From contig DUFF01000071.1 in NCBI GenBank assembly GCA_011174815.1, forward strand, positions 1 to 39,875: a stretch of 39,875 nt of DNA, given 5' to 3'. How positions within the stretch are numbered: the first letter of the stretch is position 1; each line of letters begins with the position of its first letter. Source of the DNA: Dehalococcoidia bacterium (GTDB lineage Bacteria > Chloroflexota > Dehalococcoidia > Dehalococcoidales > RBG-16-60-22). The position numbers and the translations under genes are program-made. The notes under the pieces are model-generated. The model had not been told where the DNA came from. It was given only the letters and a program-made list of their open reading frames with translations, and did not search any database. Shown here in pieces: positions 20,127 through 29,776 of the stretch.

Positions 20127-21476
20127 TTGGAGACTGCCTTATTTGGCATACCAAATCTCGGCATATTTGTTGACCTGGCTATCCTGATTGGCCTGCTCCT
20201 GCTTGGCGTTCCTGCCCCCTTTGCCTTTATGGCAGCACTGGTATTTCTCGTTTATGTCTACGGATTTGAGCCCGAGGCGCAACTGCCCATGGCTTTCCAT
20301 AAGCTGAAAGCATTTACCCTCCTTTCCGTTCCCTTCTTTATCATGCTGGGCGGGTTCATGAGTTTGGGAGGTATGGCTGACAAGCTAGTCGCCTTGGCTG
20401 ATGCCCTGGTGGGCCGGATTAGAGGTGGTCTGGGGATGGTTGCCATTGTGGCCTGCGCTATGGTTGGTGCCATCGCCGGCACCTGCTCGGCGGCAGTGGC
20501 ATCCTTAGGTCCGCTGATGATTCCAGAAATGGAAAAGCAAGGTTACTCCAGAGGATATGCCACCGGGATGCTGGCGGTGGCATCGGTGCTGGGACAGTTA
20601 ATCCCCCCCAGCGTACCGATGATACTCTACGGCTTTGTTACGTGGATGCCAGTCACTGCCTGTTTTCTGGCCGGCGTCGGTCCCGGTATCCTCACCGTTA
20701 TCATTTACTGCATTGTCAATTACTTTATGGTACGCAATAACCCAAAAGTCAAGGTGGCACCCCCGCTGCCGGTTAAGGCACAGGTCAAGAAGGTGGGAGT
20801 GACTATTTACAAAGGATTTTTTACTCTGTTGCTGCCCATTATCCTCCTGGGTGGTATTTACGGTGGTATCTTCACCACCACCGAAGCTGCCGTGGTGGCT
20901 CTGATCTATGCCATAATCATCGGGATGTTTATCTATCGCTATCTTAGCTTGAGGATGCTCGGGAAAGTCTTCGTCTCACAGTGCGTTATCACCGGAGTGG
21001 TCATTCTGATGATTGTTTTCGTCATCATTTTAAGCCGGGTGATGACCATGCAGAATATCCCGCAGAGTTTAATTGCTATGATAAGTGGGGTTACCGAGAA
21101 CTACTACTTAACTTTGCTGCTGGTGAATGCTTTCCTCATACTCTTGGGTATGATTGTGGACGATTTTACCGGCACCCTGCTGGCCGCACCTTTACTGTTC
21201 CCCTTAATGCAACATATCGGCGTTCACCCCATTCACTTTGCCGCCATTCTGGGTACAAATCTTGGTTTGGGAAATGTCACCCCGCCCACGGCGCCTATCC
21301 TCTACCTGGCAGCGCGCATCGGCAATGTAAGCGTGGATAAGATGATAAAGCCGGCACTGGTTTTTATGGTTTGTGGTGCCCTGCCGGTGGTGCTGGTCAC
21401 CACTTATTGGCCTGACCTGTCGTTATTTCTGCCCCGGCTGATATTGCCTAAAGTGATGGCAGGCCTGGGAGGGTAA
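20127..21476 (+). CDS. TRAP transporter large permease (DctM family)
   Basis: LLSVPFFIMLGGFMSLGGMADKLV, GTCSAAVASLGPLMIPEMEKQGY, LIPPSVPMILYG, NVTPPTAPILYLAA. Confidence 0.93.
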   Translation: METALFGIPNLGIFVDLAILIGLLLLGVPAPFAFMAALVFLVYVYGFEPEAQLPMAFHKLKAFTLLSVPFFIMLGGFMSLGGMADKLVALADALVGRIRGGLGMVAIVACAMVGAIAGTCSAAVASLGPLMIPEMEKQGYSRGYATGMLAVASVLGQLIPPSVPMILYGFVTWMPVTACFLAGVGPGILTVIIYCIVNYFMVRNNPKVKVAPPLPVKAQVKKVGVTIYKGFFTLLLPIILLGGIYGGIFTTTEAAVVALIYAIIIGMFIYRYLSLRMLGKVFVSQCVITGVVILMIVFVIILSRVMTMQNIPQSLIAMISGVTENYYLTLLLVNAFLILLGMIVDDFTGTLLAAPLLFPLMQHIGVHPIHFAAILGTNLGLGNVTPPTAPILYLAARIGNVSVDKMIKPALVFMVCGALPVVLVTTYWPDLSLFLPRLILPKVMAGLGG

Positions 21477-21588
21477 AAAAGGCTGGATTTGCCATGAGGG
21501 CCTGTAATTGATAACACCTTGTTAAAACTTTTATTTAATGAGGTTTTGCAGTAAAATATCAGCACAATCATTTAAGAGGGAGATGAAG

Positions 21589-22914
21589 ATGGCGATCAAT
21601 ACAGTAAATATTATTGACGAGTACATCAAAACGCACCCCGGCTCAAAAAAATTGCATGAGCGGGCATTGAAAATTTTCTCCGCCAATGGCGCTACCCACA
21701 CCGCCAGGGTTCTTGATCCCTTCCGCCCTTACGTAGTGCGGGCGCAGGGAACTCGCAAGTGGGATATCGATGGCAACGAATACCTCGACTATGTCATGGG
21801 TCACGGTGCTTTGATTCTGGGCCATGCCCATCCCGCCGTTGTCCAGGCGGTACAGGAGCAGGTGGCCAAAGGCACCCACTACGGGGAAAACCACCCGTTT
21901 GAGGTGGAATGGGCGGAACTGATCCAGCGCAATATGCCGGCCATGAAGAGGATAGAGTTCTTCCCCTGCGGCCAGGAAGCAAATATGATGGCCATCCGTC
22001 TTTCCCGGCTCTTCACCGGTCGTAAGAAAATACTCCGCTTTGCGGAGAACTTTCACGGCTGGGGCGATGAGCTTGTCGTCACCCATACTCCGGGCGTGAG
22101 CAATGATTATGTCACTATGATACCGGGACATGATTTGAAGCTGGTGGAAAAAGAGCTGGCGACCAAGGAGTATGCTCTCGTCATGGCCGAAGGTGGCGGT
22201 GCCCATATGGCCGGGCAGGTGCCCTGGGACCCTGATTTCATCCGCGGTATACCGCCGCTGGCCAAAAAATATGGCACCATTTTCCTCATCGACGAGGTGG
22301 TCACCGGCTTTCGCGATGCCCCCGGTGGCTGGCAGTCCACCATCGGGGTTACCCCCGATCTGACCAGCCTGGGCAAGATTATCGGCGGCGGGGTCGGTGT
22401 CGGCGCGCTCGGTGGACGGGCCGACGTAATGGATATGCTCACACCCAAGGCTCCGCCACAGCCTTTCGCCCGACACTCCGGGACCTGGAATGCCAACCCG
22501 CTTACCGCAGCTGCCGGTGTGGCTGCCTGCAAGCTTTACCTTGACGGGGAACCACAGAGGCTGGCCAATGAGCTTGGCGCCTATCTCAGAGAGAAAGGCA
22601 ATCAGGCACTTAAAGAGAAAGGATACTCCTGCCGGCTCTATGGACGAACGATTGTCCATCTCTATCTTGGTTCGCTAGACTATGAACCGACTGAAGGCAG
22701 TCTGCCACCCACATCAGATGCTGCCAAATTGATGTCGAAGGTCGATGAGAAGATGAGGCTCTGCGTTCACCTGCTCCAGCGCGGCATTGCCACGATGGGC
22801 GCAAGGTTTTTTGTCTTATCCGCCTACCACACCAAGGAAGAGCTTGACCGGACGGTGGACGCCCTTATATCAAGTCTGGACGCCATGGCGCAGGAGGGAA
22901 GCTTAGGCAAGTGA
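21589..22914 (+). CDS. Class III PLP-dependent aminotransferase (glutamate-1-semialdehyde aminomutase-like)
   Basis: DGNEYLDYVMGHGALILGHAHPAVV, FFPCGQEANMMAIRLSR, IFLIDEVVTGFR, LGKIIGGGVGVGALGGR. ATG 21589 has GAGGG spaced 8 nt. Confidence 0.9.
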   Translation: MAINTVNIIDEYIKTHPGSKKLHERALKIFSANGATHTARVLDPFRPYVVRAQGTRKWDIDGNEYLDYVMGHGALILGHAHPAVVQAVQEQVAKGTHYGENHPFEVEWAELIQRNMPAMKRIEFFPCGQEANMMAIRLSRLFTGRKKILRFAENFHGWGDELVVTHTPGVSNDYVTMIPGHDLKLVEKELATKEYALVMAEGGGAHMAGQVPWDPDFIRGIPPLAKKYGTIFLIDEVVTGFRDAPGGWQSTIGVTPDLTSLGKIIGGGVGVGALGGRADVMDMLTPKAPPQPFARHSGTWNANPLTAAAGVAACKLYLDGEPQRLANELGAYLREKGNQALKEKGYSCRLYGRTIVHLYLGSLDYEPTEGSLPPTSDAAKLMSKVDEKMRLCVHLLQRGIATMGARFFVLSAYHTKEELDRTVDALISSLDAMAQEGSLGK

Positions 22915-23147
22915 GTCCAGTGCACCGGTGATATAGCTCCGCAGTTCCTCATACGGTTCAAAGACAGCCGACAGGTGTATCATACCGGGATAAGGGCATT
23001 TTCCGGTCCGAATACAGTGGGGACGTGCCTCAAAACGCTTTCCGCGTTTCCGAGCCTCGGCATGTAAGCTGGTACGTTTCGTTAGGGCTGTTATCTGGCT
23101 CGTCTAATCTCCTTAAATCGATGGTTTTTTACCCTTCACAAAGCTAA

Positions 23148-23166
23148 ACAGCGCCTAAGGCGCTGT
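23148..23166. terminator. Short perfect hairpin, possible terminator or 5' element
   Basis: ACAGCGCC-TAA-GGCGCTGT followed by CCTGTTTTG. Confidence 0.4.
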
Positions 23167-23244
23167 CCTGTTTTGAAAGTATACCGCTATTTTGACCTCA
23201 AATTGACAATCATAAGTGGTACGGATAGAATTCGACGAAAGAAA

Positions 23245-25383
23245 ATGGAAAAAATCGCTGGTCCCGATTCCCGTAGCAAATCGGTGACCACCAGTTGTTA
23301 TTATGACTGCGGTGGCCGGTGTCTCCTGAAGGTTTACGTTGCTGAAGGTAAGATCACTCGAATCGGAGTGGATGAACGGCATCCCGACTTGAAGCCCTGT
23401 CCCAGGGGGCTGGCTCAGAAGGAGGTCGTCTACGCCGAGGACCGCCTCAAACAGCCTTTAAAAAGGACGGGTGAGCGAGGCAGCGGGAAATTCGAGCCGA
23501 TATCATGGGAAGAGGCACTGGATACGGTGGCCCGGGAGCTGCAGCGGGTCAAAGCCCGGTACGGGGTCGCCTCTATCTTCCTTATGGAACACTACGGTTC
23601 CATGAGCCCTCTGTATGGCGTTCAGAAAGCTGGCCGCCGCTTTTTCTCCCTCTTCGGCGGGTGCACCACTTACTGGGGTAATACCTCTCTGGAAGCAGCC
23701 ATCTTTTCCTCTCTGGCCACTTTCGGGACCGCCTTTACCGGGTGTAGCCGGGACAATTTCCTCCATTCCAAACTGATTATCATGTGGGGGTGGAATCCGG
23801 TGGTCACTCGGTTCGGTTCGGACATGGTATATTACCTGTCCCAGGCCAAAAAAGCGGGGTCCAAAATCGTCTGCGTTGACCCCAGGTATACCATCTCCGC
23901 CCGAACCCTGGCGGAACAATGGATTCCGGTAAGGCCGGGGACAGATGCTGCCTTGCTTATCGCCATGGCCTATTTCTTGCTTGATGAGGATATCTATGAC
24001 CATAGCTTTGTGAAAACTTATACCGCGGGCTTTGCACAATTCAGGGACTACGTTCTGGGGGAAGAGGACGGGATGCCCAAGACGCCGGCGTGGGCGGGAA
24101 ATATCACCGGCGTGCCCGCTGCGACCATAAAGCAGCTGGCCCGTGATTACGCCACCAGCAAACCGGCGGCCCTCTATGCCAGCTGGGCACCGGGGCGGAC
24201 CGCCTTTGGCGAGCAGTATCATCGGGCGGCCAGCGCTCTGGCCGCCATGACCGGCAACATCGGGATAACCGGCGGATATGCGTCCGGGGGCACCGGTCGC
24301 ATCCCTCTGGGCTACCTGGGGAAAACTTTGCCTGTGCCGGAAAACCGAAGTCAGGCGGTGCACGTAACCGATATTTACGATGCCCTGCTGGAGGGGAAGT
24401 CTGGCGGCTATCCCGGCGATGTCAAGCTGCTGTACATCGTGGGCTGCAACCTGTTGAATCAATTTCTAAACACGAATAAGGGCCTGGCTGCCCTTCAGGT
24501 GCCGGAGTTCATCGTGGTACACGAGCGTTTTCTGACCCCCACCGCCCGCTTCGCCGATATCGTTCTTCCTGTTACCACCGCGCTGGAGCAAATGGATATC
24601 GGCCAGCCTTGGACAGGAGGGCCGTACTTCATCCATATGGGCCGGGCCATAGAGCCGCTGCCGGAGACGAAGTCGGATTTGGCCATCTTTACCGAACTGG
24701 CTTCCCGCCTGGGTATATCCGGCTACAATGATAAATCGGATGAAGAATGGCTCAGGGAGTTTGCCGCCGCCACTCCGGACCTGCCGGAATACGATGTTCT
24801 GCAGCGCCAGGGGGTACACCGCATCCGTCTCAGCCAGCCCTGGGTAGCCTTCCGGGAGCAGATTGAGGATCCCGCCCACCATCCCTTCCCCACACCTTCG
24901 GGCAAGATAGAGATATACAGCCAGAAAATGGCTGAGAGGCAGGACCCTCTCATGCCTCCGATACCGAAGTATATCGAGGCCTGGGAAGGACCCGGTGATC
25001 CTATCATAGCTAAATATCCCATTCAGTTAGTTAGTCCCCACTCAAGGGCCAGGGTCAACTCCTCGTTTGACAACATCCCGCGCCTGAAACCACTGGCCGA
25101 TGATGCCGTCTGGATTAACCCCGGTGACGCGCATCCTCGGGGCATTGCCAATGGTGACAAAGTGAAAATATACAACGACCGTGGGCAGCTTCTCACCACC
25201 GCCCGGGTGACCGAGCACATCCTGCCGGGAGTCGCCAGCTTAGATGAAGGTTCCTGGTTTGAACCGGATGTGCATGGGCTCGACCGTGGTGGTTGTGTCA
25301 ATGTACTTACCAAAGACGAGGCATCTCCAGGGGGTGCCTTCACTGGTAATAGCTGTCTTGTTCAAATAGAGAAAGCGTATTAA
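23245..25383 (+). CDS. Molybdopterin-dependent oxidoreductase, DMSO-reductase superfamily (second copy)
   Basis: [82 protein letters not shown], and C-terminal dinucleotide-binding domain. Confidence 0.92.
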   Translation: MEKIAGPDSRSKSVTTSCYYDCGGRCLLKVYVAEGKITRIGVDERHPDLKPCPRGLAQKEVVYAEDRLKQPLKRTGERGSGKFEPISWEEALDTVARELQRVKARYGVASIFLMEHYGSMSPLYGVQKAGRRFFSLFGGCTTYWGNTSLEAAIFSSLATFGTAFTGCSRDNFLHSKLIIMWGWNPVVTRFGSDMVYYLSQAKKAGSKIVCVDPRYTISARTLAEQWIPVRPGTDAALLIAMAYFLLDEDIYDHSFVKTYTAGFAQFRDYVLGEEDGMPKTPAWAGNITGVPAATIKQLARDYATSKPAALYASWAPGRTAFGEQYHRAASALAAMTGNIGITGGYASGGTGRIPLGYLGKTLPVPENRSQAVHVTDIYDALLEGKSGGYPGDVKLLYIVGCNLLNQFLNTNKGLAALQVPEFIVVHERFLTPTARFADIVLPVTTALEQMDIGQPWTGGPYFIHMGRAIEPLPETKSDLAIFTELASRLGISGYNDKSDEEWLREFAAATPDLPEYDVLQRQGVHRIRLSQPWVAFREQIEDPAHHPFPTPSGKIEIYSQKMAERQDPLMPPIPKYIEAWEGPGDPIIAKYPIQLVSPHSRARVNSSFDNIPRLKPLADDAVWINPGDAHPRGIANGDKVKIYNDRGQLLTTARVTEHILPGVASLDEGSWFEPDVHGLDRGGCVNVLTKDEASPGGAFTGNSCLVQIEKAY

Positions 25384-25440
25384 TGAAAATTTAGATATTA
25401 TCGTGTAGTGTAGTATCAACACTAATAGGAGGAGAGCAAT

Positions 25441-26652
25441 ATGAAAATAACGAAGGTACGGATTCGTGAGTTAATCGGCACGGTTGCATACCCGGAGGAT
25501 TTCTGGCAGGAAAGGCTGCGCATGCCCACAGACATTTACCCCCGGTTCAAAGCTCGAACGGCCAGGGACGTCTACAGCGGCTGGAGGTTCATTTCGGAGA
25601 GTGGGGGCAAACAGAAGGTGAGGGACGTCTTCCTCGAGATAGACACCGACGAAGGCATCACCGGCATCTCCGGCCCGATAAACTGGCAGGCGCCGGCATT
25701 CTATATTGATACCCAGCTCAAGCCCATGCTCATCGGTCAGGACGCGTTTGCCACCGAGCTTGTCTGGGACCAGATGTACCGCAATGCCATCCACGGGCGC
25801 AAAGGCGATAACATGCATGCCATCAGCTATGTCGATGTTGCCTTGTGGGACATCAAGGGGAAAGCCCTGGGCCAGCCGGTCTATCGACTTCTGGGAGGCC
25901 CGGTTCAGGAAAAAATCCCGGCATACGCCAGTGCCCTCGGTTTCTCCATCGAGCCGGAGAAAGCCGGGGAAAAGGTAAAAGAGTTCCGGTCACAGGGCTA
26001 CACGGCGACGAAGTGGTTTGTCCGTGAGGGCCCGACCGATGGACCGGAGGGAGAACGCAAGAACGTGGCGCTGATGAAGGCGCTCCGGGAAGCCGCCGGC
26101 CCCGATATGAAAATAATGATCGACTGCTGGAACAGCTGGGATGTTCCCTATACCCTGAAGATGGCGGAATTAATGGCGGATTATCAGCCTTACTGGTTCG
26201 AGGAGCCGGTGCTGGCTGACCTGCCCGAGAGCTACGCCCGCCTGCGTGGCGAGTGCCCGGTGAAGATAGCCGGTGCCGAGCACGAATATACCCGCTGGGG
26301 AGCCAAGATGCTGATGGATATAGGAGCCTGTGATGTCTATCAGTTAGACCCGGTCTGGGCCGGCGGTATCAGCGAACTGATGAAAATATGTGCTCTGGCA
26401 TCAACCTATGACGTTCAGGTGATACCTCACGGCTGTATGCCGCACGTTAATGCTCAGGTCTCTTTTGCCAATAACGTGGTGCTTGTCCCTATGATGGAGT
26501 ATCTGGTGGTTTTGAACGAGATGTGGCAGCATTTCCTCAAATGGCCGCTCAAGCCGGTCAACGGCTTCTTCAGCCCACCGGACCGGCCCGGCCTCGGCAT
26601 TGAGCTGGAGGAGAGCCGCATAGAATCGGAACGGGAATTGAGCTGGACATAG
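25441..26652 (+). CDS. Enolase-superfamily (mandelate racemase/muconate lactonizing) enzyme, rhamnonate dehydratase-like subgroup
   Basis: KWFVREGPTDGPEGERKNVALMKALREAAGPDMKIMIDCWNSWDVPYT, YWFEEPVLADLPESYARLRGECPVKIAGAEHEYTRWG, VIPHGCMPHVN. SD GGAGGAG. Confidence 0.88.
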   Translation: MKITKVRIRELIGTVAYPEDFWQERLRMPTDIYPRFKARTARDVYSGWRFISESGGKQKVRDVFLEIDTDEGITGISGPINWQAPAFYIDTQLKPMLIGQDAFATELVWDQMYRNAIHGRKGDNMHAISYVDVALWDIKGKALGQPVYRLLGGPVQEKIPAYASALGFSIEPEKAGEKVKEFRSQGYTATKWFVREGPTDGPEGERKNVALMKALREAAGPDMKIMIDCWNSWDVPYTLKMAELMADYQPYWFEEPVLADLPESYARLRGECPVKIAGAEHEYTRWGAKMLMDIGACDVYQLDPVWAGGISELMKICALASTYDVQVIPHGCMPHVNAQVSFANNVVLVPMMEYLVVLNEMWQHFLKWPLKPVNGFFSPPDRPGLGIELEESRIESERELSWT

Positions 26653-26755
26653 AGGGAGCTGAAAGTCCATAATGGTCTGGATAGGCCATTGCTCTGTCTG
26701 TCTTCTCGATTAATGTCCGCAGATAATTAATGTAGCACAACAAAAGGAGGAATGA

Positions 26756-27739
26756 ATGGAAGACTTCGATATCATCGATATGCACATTCACCTGTGCCGG
26801 ACCGAAGAGGAGGAGAGGGAGTATTTCCCGCTCCCCGGCCGCAGGCAGCGTGACCGATGGGCGACGCCGGAAAAGTTCATCGAACACATGGACCGGAATA
26901 ACGTTTCCCGGGCCGCCTTTATGATTCTGGTCCCGCGACAACAGCGCGGCCCCCTGTATGAAAAAGCCAAGCTGGATGAACTTCCCGAGGGCCAGAGGCG
27001 GAAGGAGAAGGAAAGAGTCGCGGGGCAAATCGGCCCGATAATGCGGGAGATGAACGAATGGGGTTGCGGCGTGGGCCGTCGCCTGCCCAGGTTGCTGCCC
27101 TTTATCGGCATGTCTGATGACCTTGGCAGCCCTGAAGCCATCGCGGAAGAGGTGGCCCTGAGAGCCAGTCAGGGAGCGAAAGGTATTAAGATGCACCCGG
27201 GGCAGTTCTCCTATTATCCTAACGATGAAGTGTTTTGGCCTGCGTATAAAAAATGCCAGGAACTGGGCCTGCCCATACTGGCTGATTCCGGCCCCTGGCC
27301 GCATTCACATTTGGTATATATGTACCCCAATCCGCTGGGCTATAAGCTGGCCGAGTCTGAGAAGGATTACGCCGAACCCAAGAACTGGGCGAAGGTTCTC
27401 GAAGCGTTTCCAAAGTTGACCGTTATCCTGGCCCATCTGGGCTCTGCTTGGTGGGACGAGCGGGTGGAGCTGGCGCAAAAATATCCCAACGTCTATTTCG
27501 ATACGTCGCAGGGCTTTGCCGCCCCGGACCAGTTGCCCGTGGTTGCCCGACGCGGCCTGGCAGAGGAGGATGTGGTAAGGGTTTTCCGCAAAATAGGGGT
27601 GGAAAGGATAGTATTCGGTACAGATATGCCGGGGATACCGCTGCAACCACAGCTGGAACAGATACTCAGATTGCCCTTCACCGACGAGGAAAAGAGGATG
27701 ATTCTGGCGGAGAATGCCAAGCGCATTCTCAGAGTCTGA
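26756..27739 (+). CDS. Amidohydrolase family protein (TIM-barrel metal-dependent hydrolase)
   Basis: IDMHIHLC, GAKGIKMHPGQFSYYPNDEVFWPAYKKCQELGLPILADSG, VILAHLGSAWWDE, ERIVFGTDMPG. Confidence 0.87.
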   Translation: MEDFDIIDMHIHLCRTEEEEREYFPLPGRRQRDRWATPEKFIEHMDRNNVSRAAFMILVPRQQRGPLYEKAKLDELPEGQRRKEKERVAGQIGPIMREMNEWGCGVGRRLPRLLPFIGMSDDLGSPEAIAEEVALRASQGAKGIKMHPGQFSYYPNDEVFWPAYKKCQELGLPILADSGPWPHSHLVYMYPNPLGYKLAESEKDYAEPKNWAKVLEAFPKLTVILAHLGSAWWDERVELAQKYPNVYFDTSQGFAAPDQLPVVARRGLAEEDVVRVFRKIGVERIVFGTDMPGIPLQPQLEQILRLPFTDEEKRMILAENAKRILRV

Positions 27740-27842
27740 ATAGCCCGGCAGCATATTGTATCATTCAAGCTTGCTGGCGATAATAAAATAAACCTGGTTT
27801 GAACCGGCATACCGGATAGCTTCGGGTGAAAGGAGCACGGAC

Positions 27843-28574
27843 ATGGCAACGAGGCTCAAATATTATGGCATTTCATTTTTTGAGGTGGAAGCGCAGGGGC
27901 GTAAAATATTAATCGACCCCTGTGTAACGGCAAATCGACTCTGCCCCATCAGAGTTGAGGACATTGGTCAGGCGGACATCATTCTGGTCACCCATGGTGC
28001 TAAAGACCATATGGGTGATGCCATCGAGATACAGAAGAAGACCGGCGCTACCATCGTGTGCGACCCTGCGGTGAAGATACACGCCATAAGAAACGGTGTC
28101 AGTGAAACCAAGGTAATCAGTGTTCTCTGGGGTGATCAAATACGGATAGGTGAAGTTCATGTTCAGGCCGTTGAGTGCCGTCATATCTCCTTCCTGGCCT
28201 CCGGTGATACCTATCTATCGGGTCTGCCGCTCAGTTTTATATTATGCCCGGAGGAAGGCACCAGGATTTACAACGTTGGCGACTCAGCTCTTTTCAGCGA
28301 TATGAAGCTAATCGGCGAGCTGTATCAGCCCAATATCGCTCTGGTTCCGGTGGGCGGTTCTCCCGAGTTAACCGGAGGCTGGGCGCATCTGCCGCCGAGG
28401 GAAGCCTCGCTATGCGTGCAGTGGGTAAGACCGGAGGTGACCATTCCCACCCATTTCGACCCGGATTCCGCAGAGGGCGACCTGTTTGCTGATAGGGTAG
28501 GGGAGCTGGCGCCGGCTACCAGGGTCGTGCTTCTGAAACCGGGGGAGTCATTCCTGTTCCAAGCGCGGGAATAG
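27843..28574 (+). CDS. MBL-fold metallo-hydrolase-like protein
   Basis: GRKILIDPCV, DIILVTHGAKDHMGD, ECRHISF, YNVGDSALFSDM, TIPTHFDPD. UPF0173-like layout. Confidence 0.8.
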   Translation: MATRLKYYGISFFEVEAQGRKILIDPCVTANRLCPIRVEDIGQADIILVTHGAKDHMGDAIEIQKKTGATIVCDPAVKIHAIRNGVSETKVISVLWGDQIRIGEVHVQAVECRHISFLASGDTYLSGLPLSFILCPEEGTRIYNVGDSALFSDMKLIGELYQPNIALVPVGGSPELTGGWAHLPPREASLCVQWVRPEVTIPTHFDPDSAEGDLFADRVGELAPATRVVLLKPGESFLFQARE

Positions 28575-28600
28575 GCAAGGAATCCCGGGGCTCTATCGCT

Positions 28601-29776
28601 TTAATGGAAGAGGACCTTGCCTATGAACGTGTCTCTTATGGTGACGGCTCCCTCCGGGCAGAATTCCTGGCAGCAGTAGCAGCGAATGCAGCGGTCATAT
28701 TTGAATGTGGGCGGTATGGTTTCATCCCCTGTGTGCCAGTCAACAGCTTTCGGCGTGGCGGGACAGTGGCTGACGCAGGTGCCACAATTGGTGCACACTC
28801 CCGTATCGATGGTCGGCTGCGGGCAGACCCAGTTTCTGGCCAGTATTCTCCAGCGGCCGCCCCGCACCGCGACCGGAGGCCGGCGCACCACGGCAAAATC
28901 CTGGTCGATGAATGATGCAATGTCTTCACCAACCAGCTCTATGTTTTCGTCATGATACGTTCCCAGCCTGGCCTTTTCCCCGGGTGCAGATGTCGGCACA
29001 AATTCAGGGTCCAGACCGATGATTTTGCAGGCCGTGGCGTCCAGAGCAACCGGGTCTTCCGAAAACAGCAGGATATCCAGGTGTTTGGGCCAGCCGCTCC
29101 TTGGCCCGTTGCCCTCCATAGCTATAATACCGTCCATGATATACAGGCGAGGTCTGAGCAGGGTAGTCAGGTCAACCAGCATGGTGGCAAAATCATAGGG
29201 GCTGGGCATCTTAACGTGATACTGGCTTTTCCGTATGCCGGGTATACATCCAAGTTGATTCTTGACGGCGCCGGTAATCCTGGTCAGTCCGTGCGTTTTC
29301 AACTTCGGTAAACTTATCAGGCCATCGCAATCTAGGGCACCGTTGGCGATAACAAATCGTTTATTTAAGAGTGCTTCCTGGTGCGTAACGGCTCTGCCCT
29401 TATCAAAATCGGCCAGCTTTATCCCCAGCTCGTTGGCCGCTGCTTTCAGTCCCGCCCGTCTCATATTGGTTTCGCATTTCCCGAAACCGGAGGAATCTCC
29501 GTAATATACATCAACTTCAGCCTGCTGAAGCAGCCGTCCCACCGCCTTTAACACGGCCGGATGCGTACTCACACATTTATCGGGGTTTGACCCGAACAAT
29601 ACGTTCGGTTTCAATACTATCCGTTCCCCCGGCTTTACGAACCGTGTGAACCCGCCAAGAAGCTTGATGCCGGCTTCAACCGCCTGATATACCCGCTGCT
29701 CAGCATAAGTATCGCATCCTACCAGAGCGACCGTTGCTTTGCTCATCTTGTTTTTATGCTGCTGTTTGCGCTTCAT
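28601..29776 (-). CDS. DUF362 domain protein with C-terminal 4Fe-4S domain
   Basis: RIVLKPNVLFGSNPDKCVSTHPAVLKAV, VYYGDSSGFG, GLISLPKLKTHGLTRITGAVKNQLGCIPGIRKSQYH, CTNCGTCVSHCP, CIRCYCCQEFCPEGAV. Confidence 0.92.
   Translation of the reverse strand: MKRKQQHKNKMSKATVALVGCDTYAEQRVYQAVEAGIKLLGGFTRFVKPGERIVLKPNVLFGSNPDKCVSTHPAVLKAVGRLLQQAEVDVYYGDSSGFGKCETNMRRAGLKAAANELGIKLADFDKGRAVTHQEALLNKRFVIANGALDCDGLISLPKLKTHGLTRITGAVKNQLGCIPGIRKSQYHVKMPSPYDFATMLVDLTTLLRPRLYIMDGIIAMEGNGPRSGWPKHLDILLFSEDPVALDATACKIIGLDPEFVPTSAPGEKARLGTYHDENIELVGEDIASFIDQDFAVVRRPPVAVRGGRWRILARNWVCPQPTIDTGVCTNCGTCVSHCPATPKAVDWHTGDETIPPTFKYDRCIRCYCCQEFCPEGAVTIRDTFIGKVLFH

Noticed and set aside
21643-22659. 338-aa minus-strand ORF
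   Set aside because: Antisense shadow of the class III aminotransferase; low-credibility composition, no motifs.
23503-24462. 319-aa minus-strand ORF
   Set aside because: Antisense to the second molybdoenzyme with no domain signature.
25406-25424. TAGTGT / ACACTA inverted repeat before the enolase gene
   Set aside because: Six-bp stem with 7-nt loop in AT-rich leader; too weak to claim.
26570-27304. 244-aa minus-strand ORF
   Set aside because: Antisense to the enolase-superfamily and amidohydrolase genes, whose motifs are convincing.
28573-28622. Inverted repeat AGGCAAGG / CCTTGCCT between convergent genes
   Set aside because: Loop of 34 nt, overlaps coding ends and lacks a T-tract; a chance pair is likely.
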